Notes under the pieces: model-generated
What the model was told of the DNA's origin: nothing
Databases searched by the model: none
The model's input: only the letters and a program-made list of their open reading frames with translations
Program-made: the position numbers and the translations under genes
In this document: positions 57,505 to 64,000 of the stretch, in pieces
Position numbering within the stretch: the stretch's first letter is position 1
Layout of the letters: every line of letters begins with the position of its first letter
Assembly (NCBI GenBank): GCA_023213395.1
Contig: CM041465.1
Coordinates: forward strand, 162,323,741 to 162,387,740
Direction: 5' to 3'
Length of the DNA stretch: 64,000 nt
Origin: Cycas panzhihuaensis
Taxonomy: Eukaryota > Cycadophyta

Positions 57505-58382
57505 TGTTGACTACTAGATTTCACGCCCCTTTATGAGATCAATACACTTGTCAAGGTTACACAGGTTATAGTCTAGTTTAGGACACAGTCAACATCATCA
57601 TCCACATAAATTACACATATTTATTAATGTTTCCACATGATTGCAGCACAACGGCACACAGCAGTACAAAGATCAACACCTATTTCACATTCAATCCTTG
57701 CAAACATAGAGAATCCACAATTTTCACGCAACTCTTATTTTATTAAGCAATAAGTTCTTTTACACGAGGTGCTGGAATGCATTCCCTGTGGATTCTAGCC
57801 TCATACATTCACTCTTTTACATGTGTACCTAGGAGGTACCCATCAAAATACATGGCTTAGGCTGTTGTCATGTGTACTGGTCTCTGTACCAATGCGTACT
57901 GGAAAACTTGGCTCTCACCCTCGAGAATATACCATAGGATTGAATCACTCGGCTCTCACACTGGAATGGTCCTCAAAGCATCATTAAATATGTCCCTTTG
58001 ATGCCTTTTGGGTGAAAGGTTATGACCCAAAGTCATAACCATACCTTTTTGTCACCAAGGTACCCTTTCACTTTAACACTTGATTAAGTCTCCTTAATGG
58101 TGTCTTTTCTGATCCGTACATCCATACATATGTCCTTTTGGGCTGACGTCATCATTTCTGGGTGCCTTTGGGTCAGATCTGTCCATATGTACCTTGTTGT
58201 CTGCAAGCGTACCCAAAAGGTACGTAACCAGGTACGCATCTGTCATACATACCCAGATTGCATATTTTTCACCTTGTTCCACTATGCGTACCTCCGTATA
58301 GTCCGTACTTGCATTCCTTTGGTCAATACAAAGCCTGTATTCCATCTTCCTCAAGGTCTATGTGCCAAAATATGTCCCAACA
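57505..58382 (-). repeat. Gypsy G 3' LTR
   Basis: Reverse complement starts TGTTGGGACATATTTTGGCAC and ends TAGTCAACA, matching the F LTRs at both ends with many differences, so G and F are separate insertions of one family. Confidence 0.88.
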
Positions 58383-58896
58383 TCTATCCTGGGTCAACAT
58401 GATTGGGTTAAGCATCCTTGCTAAACAAAAAATTCAAAATTTGGGGTATTCCTCCCCATCTCTGTTCTAAGGCTACCCCTATTGCCTCTTCTCCGCTGCT
58501 TGGTCGCCATTCTTGGTTAATAAATCCTCATCTATTGGCGCTTTTTTTCTTTTTTTTTTTTTAATTTTCTTTATGCCTTTGTCTTGTTTTGTTCAACTTT
58601 CCCTTGATTTTCCGTGTGATGATATATCTTTCCTCCATGCTTTATCATATTGCTTATTTGTATGATATGAGTTGTGATTGTTTTTCTATTTTTTAATTTT
58701 TTTGTATTTTATATTACATACTAAACTAAATCACGTTCCGGTATCAAGGCAATTCGATTTTGCCTCAACTTCATGCAACACACTATGGTACAACCAACTG
58801 ATCCGGCTGGTAAGTTGCTCCACCCTAGTTGATATAGGGTTTCAGTTTACTACCCTTGACCATTTCAGGTAGTAGTTGGCCTGATAGTTTCTTCAA

Positions 58897-59110
58897 CTAG
58901 ATAGTGCCATTCTGGTACACCTTCTCAATCATATATGGGCCTTTCCAATGCATCTGGAATTCTCCTTGGGTTGTTTGGGATTTGTTGTTGAATCGCCATA
59001 TTCGATCACCCTTCTTGAAATACGATGTCTTGTCGTGGCGGTCGTGCTTTGTCCTTTTTCGCCTTTTCCTTGGTGTGGTATGCTTTGTCAGTTTCTTCTT
59101 ATGATCCCTT
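58897..59110 (-). pseudogene. Gypsy G integrase C-terminus
   Basis: FKKGDRIWRFNNKSQTTQGE then WKGPYMIEKVYQNGTI: the GPY/F-type end of gypsy integrase (F: RWLGPYIAERIFENG). It is fused in frame to the protease-RT spacer through a Lys/Arg-rich linker (PRKRRKRTKHDRHDK), the scar of an internal deletion. Confidence 0.75.
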
Positions 59111-59800
59111 AATTGATCTTGGTTTATTATTCCTTCTTCCAACCAATGTTCTCTACAATGTATCAAATGGAAAATTCCACATAGTGGTTCTTCATAAAAG
59201 GGCTTCGCATAATCTCCAATGTATTCTTCATGATTTCTCTCTTCTGTAGTGGCAATTTTGTTTCATAGACTAGAATCTCTAGGGATACTCTTAGCAGTTT
59301 CCTTTCCTTCTTCCTCAAATTTGGTGCTGATGGTTGAAAAGGATCTTTTGCTGGGTAGGTGTACCTGTAAAGAAGATGAGGAAGGTTTGTTACTTCCTTC
59401 CTCAGGCTGGGATGGGGGTGGGGAAGGGCAATCTACCTCAAGACCCACACTGGAGGTAGAGGGAAGATTAGGGTTAGAGGGGGTTGGGGTATTAGGAGGT
59501 GAATTAGGATAAGGTTTGGGGTTAAAAGGGGGATTTGGATTTGGGCCTAGGTTTTTTATGTTATTATTAACACTCGTATAATCAACAAATTTAGATTTAA
59601 TATCAACATCCTCCGTTACATTCTGAGAAAGTAGGTTACACCTATAGGATGAGGGGTTGACTTCATAGGCGTCTTGTAACCAATAGTCCACAATTCTCAT
59701 CCCGTTTTCATCATTTGAAGAGCTGTAAATTTCTCCAAAGTAAGTCGGTTTTGCTTCTTGGCAGTCGATTATTTGGTAGGTTCTTCGGCCATATGGTAAA
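59110..59800 (-). pseudogene. Gypsy G protease-RT spacer
   Basis: Aligned with F 42980-43591: RIVDYWLQDAYEVNPSSYRC (F: KFVDYWSQDAYEVNSPSYRC), a Pro/Asn-rich low-complexity part, SSLQVHLPSKRSFS, and EYIGDYAKPFYEEPL. Conservation on both sides of the low-complexity part suggests that the spacer is a real protein region. Confidence 0.75.
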
Positions 59801-59954
59801 TATTCTCTTCATCGAGGGAATAGGCTATTGTTTCACTCATGACGGTTCTATTGGATTCTTCATCCGATATCATCTCAATGGAGTTTCTTCCCAACATTGG
59901 TAATACCACTTTGTTTCCATCATCTGATAAAGTGAAGGTCACATTCTTCCAGTT

Positions 59955-60350
59955 TTAGAGACACTGGGTCTTGTATAGCCAGGGCCTCCCCGATAACGTT
60001 GGATAGGGTGTTGCACCCTTTTCTGTTTCTACGATTGTAAAGTCAATTTTTATGACAATTCTTGCCACATCCACTTTGATGTCGACCAGCCTCCCCACAG
60101 GTCGCACCAATAATTCGTTGGCCAATTTCAACAAATATGTTGCTGCCTCCAGTTTCGAGATTCCCAATTTCCGCCACGTCGAAGTAGGTAGTACATTTAC
60201 GGTTGCGCCCCCATCGACAATTACTTTCGAGAATGTTTCTTCCAATACTATCATTGTCACCATGGGATCCATGTCGAATGATGGCATCACTTTCTTTAAA
60301 CTCTTGGTAGTTCCTCGTTGTAATATCCCTCCTTTAATCCAATCGATCAC
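59955..60350 (-). CDS. Gypsy G protease region, open
   Basis: An open minus-strand stretch of 131 codons: MIDWIKGGILQRGTTKSLKK, FDMDPMVTMIVLEETFSKVI, VDGGATVNVLPTSTWRKLG, VDIKVDVARIVIKIDFTIVE and PYPTLSGRPWLYKTQCL. It keeps the frame that F has lost near 42630. DGG replaces the usual DSG/DTG. It is part of a gag-pol polyprotein, so its ATG is not a true start. Confidence 0.8.
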   Translation of the reverse strand: MIDWIKGGILQRGTTKSLKKVMPSFDMDPMVTMIVLEETFSKVIVDGGATVNVLPTSTWRKLGISKLEAATYLLKLANELLVRPVGRLVDIKVDVARIVIKIDFTIVETEKGATPYPTLSGRPWLYKTQCL

Positions 60351-60931
60351 TTAACATAAAGGAATAGTTAATTGCAATTGTTTTACCAGATTTTCCATCA
60401 GCAACAACATTCTTGGATTGTCCTCGGCTGGTAATCCTTTGAATAGTTCCTCCATCTGTACCATTTGAGGCTGTATTTTTGGCTCTTCTGGTACCTTATC
60501 TTTCTCCTTTTGCTTATTCTTTCTTACATATACATATTTAGTTTCTGGCTTCCCCATTGGTAATGCACTCTCTTCTTGAGCTAAGTCTTCTAACACTTGT
60601 TTCGCTTGTTTGAATCGATTCATTTCTGTCTGTGGATTTGGATATCCTTCGTCTTCTTTCTCCTTTTATTTCCTTTGGAGTTTCACATTTTTGCTCTCTA
60701 GTATGATTGTCATTAGGTTGGTAGCTTTAGCTTTCGCCTTCCAATCTTTTGTTTTGTGCTCACTTGGTCCACAATTGTTACATACGAATGGTTTCTGTTT
60801 GTATTCCCGTTTTGTTGGGCATTCAGATTTCTAATGCCCAAATTGTAAGCAAATGAGGCATCTTCCCATTGGTTGTTTCTTCCTCGAGGGCTCTTGTGTA
60901 TTCCTCGTTGTATAAACATTCCGAGGTGGGT
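60351..60931 (-). pseudogene. Gypsy G gag C-terminus
   Basis: Reading leftward: a degenerate knuckle region (the CLICLQFRHWKSDC equivalent near 60820-60860 and CNNCGPSEHKTKD equivalent near 60750-60790), then KPETKYVYVRKNKQKEKDK and VKQLQLTIPLC leading into protease. It is homologous to F 41760-42340, where the same tail has stops. Confidence 0.75.
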
Positions 60932-62050
60932 TGCTGATCCGTTTCAGATCTTTAAAATACTCTAAATACTTTGTTTTTTTATGTAATGGTCTTTATGTAG
61001 TAGAAAATTGCCTTAAAAAGGCTTAATGATCTTCATTTAGTAGAAATATGCCTTTGAAAGGCTTAAAAATGTAAAAATATGTATTTCTACAAGTACAAAA
61101 AGGTGCTATAACTGCTACCAAGCTGCTATTAAGGTACTACAACTGTTACCAAGGTGCTATTAAGGTGCTACAACTGCTACCAAGGTGCTACCAAGGTGTT
61201 ACGCAAGTGCTACGGCTACTCTGAGTGCTACAGTGCTACAGTGCTACGCTAAGTCAAAAAACAGAAAAATAACAAAAACGGAAATGGTTTTGGTGGCACA
61301 AACGGTAACCGTTTGGCACGAAATTTGAGGAGAAGGTGCGCACACGTGTCCTCTACGCATTCAAAGAGGAAAAACTCCAAAATAAAAGAATTTTTCCAAG
61401 ATTTATCAAACCGTTTTGAAACCCGTTAGAAAACGGAAAAAACGGAAAAACGGAAATATCTCTTTCAAATGGAAACGCTTTTAAGCGAAATTCGAGAGAG
61501 GAATCAGGGGGATCTCGACAGAGATTTTTGACAGAAAGAGAGGACGCCGCAGCCCTAGACGCAGCACGGAGCAAGATTCAAGGAAAGCAGCAAGAAAATC
61601 GACTTTCCGGAAGGAGAACGGCTCTAAGTGTGAAAATCTGCGTTGGGAGAGAACACAGCAGAAACGCAGCGGAGAAATCTATTGCGGAGATCCGAAGGAG
61701 CCCGAAAATCGTGGCTGAAGCCCGAGGAGGAGAAGACAAAAAGCGGCATCCCGGAAGAGACACTAGCGGTTTCTTCCTCACCAAAGCAGGGTTTTGGTAA
61801 AAGACCAAAAAGCAGGTTTGCGACTTGAGACAGAGGTTCCAATGAATGAGCAAGGCTCAAGGCGCCCAGCTCTCATCTTCTCTCTCCCAAAACAACTGCA
61901 GGGTCCATTGCATGCTCAACAGAGCACAAACAAAGGAGTTTTGTAAGAAAATTCCAATATTTTCAATTCTATGTAATAATATGTAAATTGATTCTGGATT
62001 TTGTTTCAATTGGTTAAAGTTTTTACTTTCCCATTCAAGATTCAGATCAA
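60932..62050 (+). repeat. Gypsy E 5' LTR
   Basis: The left boundary is where the G reading, which should continue GAGGTGGGTTGCCCC, changes to TGCTGATCCG (60932). The right boundary lies just before the primer-binding site at 62057. The LTR contains a GCTACCAAGGTGCTA-type short tandem repeat (61095-61250) and TATA-like and GC-rich parts. About 1.1 kb; the partner is outside the window. Confidence 0.75.
61095..61250. repeat. Short tandem repeat in gypsy E LTR
   Basis: Imperfect copies of AAGGTGCTACAACTGCTACC and its half-units; the last part is reduced to GTGCTACA repeats. Confidence 0.75.
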
Positions 62051-62056
62051 TATTTT

Positions 62057-62068
62057 TGGTATCAGAGC
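62057..62068 (+). other. Gypsy E primer-binding site
   Basis: TGGTATCAGAGC, perfect initiator-Met tRNA complement, a few bases after the LTR end. Confidence 0.9.
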
Positions 62069-62257
62069 TAGTTTCTTGAAACCCTTGGGATTTTAGGGAT
62101 TGTAAAAGAAAAGAAAAGGAAAAAAAAATCCTCTTGCTTTCATTGTAGAAGTTTTATGAAAACCAGATACCAATATCTGTTAACGGGTGAACCTCTAACT
62201 GAGCCTCTGGAGAGAGAAAGAAAACAGCGAAGGAAAATAGCCGATCCGGAGTAGAAA

Positions 62258-63240
62258 ATGGAGGAAAGGTTCGTGAAAATGGAGCAGAACCTCGACAGGC
62301 TAACCTAGCTTGTGGCGCAACTAGTTGCAACTTCTTCTTCAACAGCCAAAGGCGTAAAGAAGGAAGAAGAACTGATGAAAGAGGAGACGAATGAAGAGTT
62401 GGTAGAAGACCAACAAGAAAATGATGAAGAAGATGACAATCCGGCAGTATTCACACATCCATTCAAGGTAGAGGCAAAACTTGAATTGTCCATCTATGAT
62501 GGAACATTGGATGCCGAAAAATTAGATAATTGGCTGGACCAACTAGAAACTTATTTATCTATTTATGGGTATAAAAACTAGCAGAAAATAACTTTTGCTA
62601 GGTTAAAATTATCTAAACATGCATTAGTTTGGTGGAATGCATACATTAAATCCCATAATGTAAATGAAATCACTTGGCAGTTTAAAATCCTCATAAAGAA
62701 GCAATTCTATCCTATTGGATATGAAGAGCAACAGAGGATTAAATGGCAATATTACCGACAGGAAAGAGGCCAAAATGTCCAAGATTACACAATGTAATTT
62801 CAAAAGCAAAATTGTGTTGGGCATCTCTTTACTGGGTAAAGACATGATGCTGAAATATATTGGAGGTCTACACCAGCATATTCAGCAAGAACTTCAATTG
62901 TTTGAAGTCAAATTGCTCGACGAAGCCAGCAAGAAGGCGATTGCCATAGAAAAGAGGAATAAGAAGGTTTATGCCGAAAGGAAAAGGTTTGCACCTCCAG
63001 AAGGTAGCAACAAACCTGTTCGAGAAATGAAGTTTCCAGGAAAAGTTGGACAACAATCCATTAGGGGTTTTGGCAAGATGAAACAAGCCAATACCACCCA
63101 AATCAAAATCACTTGTACTCATTGCAAGCGAGTGGGTCACAGCGTAGAAGAAATTGGTTTCTACACCCAGAGAAAAGACCCAAGAACAAGGGGAAAGGTA
63201 AAGTTAAGACTGAAGGTAAAACTTTACTTAACTCTGTAGG
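62258..63240 (+). pseudogene. Gypsy E gag
   Basis: Start ATG at 62258 (MEERFVKMEQNLDRLT). An acidic N-terminus (VEDQQENDEEDDNPAVF) is followed by the capsid-like region: LSIYDGTLDAEKLDNWLDQL, ARLKLSKHALVWWNAY, then IGGLHQHIQQELQLFEV and DEASKKAIAIEKRNKK. The knuckle near 63110 reads CTHCKRVGHSVEEI, with the last Cys lost. Stops at about 62306, 62579 and 62795 and frameshifts near 62715 and 63120 interrupt it. This gag type, with the initiator-Met primer site, differs from the F/H group and suggests another gypsy lineage, perhaps a chromovirus. Confidence 0.85.
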
Positions 63241-64000
63241 TGATGAAAATGTTGGCGGCATTGAAGAAGCCAATGAGAAATTGATGCTCATGGCTAATGT
63301 GGAGCCTGGAGACAACCATCAGCAAGTTGATCCAAAGATTAGAGAGGAGCTCTTCATGGTAAGAATCCAAGTGAAGCAAAGCATGGTCGATGCCATCTTT
63401 GATGGAGGAAGCCAAAAGAATTTAATCTCAGAAGCATTGGTAAAGAAACTGGGATTAAAAATGCATGCACATCCAAAACCATATCCTCTTGGATGGTTGC
63501 AAAAGATTCGAGTTGCAGGTTACTCACCAATGTAAGTTTAAATTTGCAATTTCTGAAAAGTTCATTGATGAAGTTGAATGTGAAGTAGTCCCTTTAGATG
63601 TTTGTCAAGTCGTGTTTGGCAGCCCATATCTCTATGATAGAGATGGAGTTCACCACAGGTGAGAAAGATTCGACTCATCAAGGACGGGAGATCATATCTG
63701 ATCAATGCATCAAAATCACAGAAGAAGATTTCTCTCATATCTTCCCAACAAGCGAAAAGATTAATTAATGCTTGTAGGAAGTTTGTGCTGCTAATGATAA
63801 AGCCAAAGGTGGAAGAAAATGAGCAAGCGAGTCCTCAATCTGAGCCTTTGGATAGGAAGCAAGTGCAACAGATTGAAGGCCTAAGGAATAGGTACAGTGA
63901 CGTATTCCAAGAGCCGAAAGGGCTGCCCCCTAAAAGGGCAATTGAACATGAAATCTAGCTGGTTGCTGATTCACCTTTGTCGAATCTTAGTCTCTACCGA
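63241..64000 (+). pseudogene. Gypsy E protease and RT start, runs off window
   Basis: MVDAIFDGGSQKNLISEALV is the protease active-site region (DGG where DSG is usual), followed after a frameshift near 63535 by VVFGSPYLYDRDGVHHR. A stop (63660) and another frameshift separate this from the RT entry, RYSDVFQEPKGLPPKRAIEH, and a TAG before LVADSPLSNLSLYR. The catalytic RT blocks lie beyond the window. Confidence 0.85.

Larger units (their letters stand above)
57505..60931 (-). mobile_element. Gypsy G, F-family deletion derivative, minus strand
   Basis: 3' LTR 57505-58382 (878 bp; reverse complement of the F LTR pattern, ending TTGACTACTAG...). To its right, reading leftward as its own 5' to 3': gag tail and knuckle (60351-60931), protease (59955-60350), spacer (59110-59750), then a direct jump to the integrase C-terminus (58897-59110). 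The second gag-like domain, RT, RNase H, most of integrase and most of the accessory frame are missing. Element E interrupts it at 60932; the 5' part and 5' LTR lie beyond the window. Confidence 0.88.

Noticed and set aside
61528-61853. Overlapping open frames on both strands
   Set aside because: They lie within the LTR of gypsy E and overlap each other in several frames; no family motif.
1-64000. CRISPR array, rRNA, tRNA or bacterial operon
   Set aside because: Split eukaryotic exons and plant LTR elements dominate. The tandem arrays have no regular repeat-spacer pattern. TGGTATCAGAGC strings are primer-binding sites, not tRNA genes.

Overview
The window looks like repeat-rich nuclear DNA of a seed plant with a very large genome; a gymnosperm, probably a conifer, is my best inference. 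The reasons are one split plant gene whose introns run into stacked LTR retrotransposons, mostly old and decayed Ty1/copia and Ty3/gypsy elements, target-site duplications (TSDs) that still pair, and premature stops that mostly look like C-to-T decay. No bacterial-type operon, rRNA, tRNA or CRISPR array was seen.

Layout. 0-9.1 kb: eroded DNA with a minus-strand copia RT/RNase H fragment between ~190-bp direct repeats, and a remnant (about 4.58-5.35 kb) of an accessory reading frame seen again in two gypsy elements further on. 9.16-27.2 kb: a nest. An old plus-strand copia (D) is split by minus-strand copia A (9993-26766, 198-bp LTRs, perfect TTCCA TSD). A is itself split by gag-only element B (12316-16937) and by plus-strand copia C (18758-26513). 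28.3-31.75 kb: six consecutive intact exons of a SAC-domain phosphoinositide phosphatase of the plant SAC2-SAC5 type, the only cellular gene recognised. Its first exons and the exon with the catalytic CX5R motif are not in view. 31.7-36 kb: non-coding DNA with a perfect 128-bp tandem duplication. 36.2-57 kb: a minus-strand gag-only element (I), related to B, and a C-family 5' LTR with its leader (J) flank the large gypsy F (39082-55637), which contains a second gypsy H (45726-51682). 56.9-64 kb: a copia gag fragment, cut by minus-strand gypsy G (a deletion derivative of the F family), cut in turn by gypsy E, which runs off the window.

How it works together. Apart from the phosphatase, everything recognised is retrotransposon machinery (gag, protease, integrase, reverse transcriptase, RNase H) flanked by LTRs, primer-binding sites and polypurine tracts. 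None of the elements appears able to move by itself: C and A have damaged RT active sites, B and I lack pol, G and H have internal deletions. The most unusual content is in the F/H gypsy group: an extra reading frame between integrase and 3' LTR with a conserved NWSEF-type motif, found in three divergent copies; a second gag-like domain between protease and RT; and a gag with four zinc-knuckle positions.
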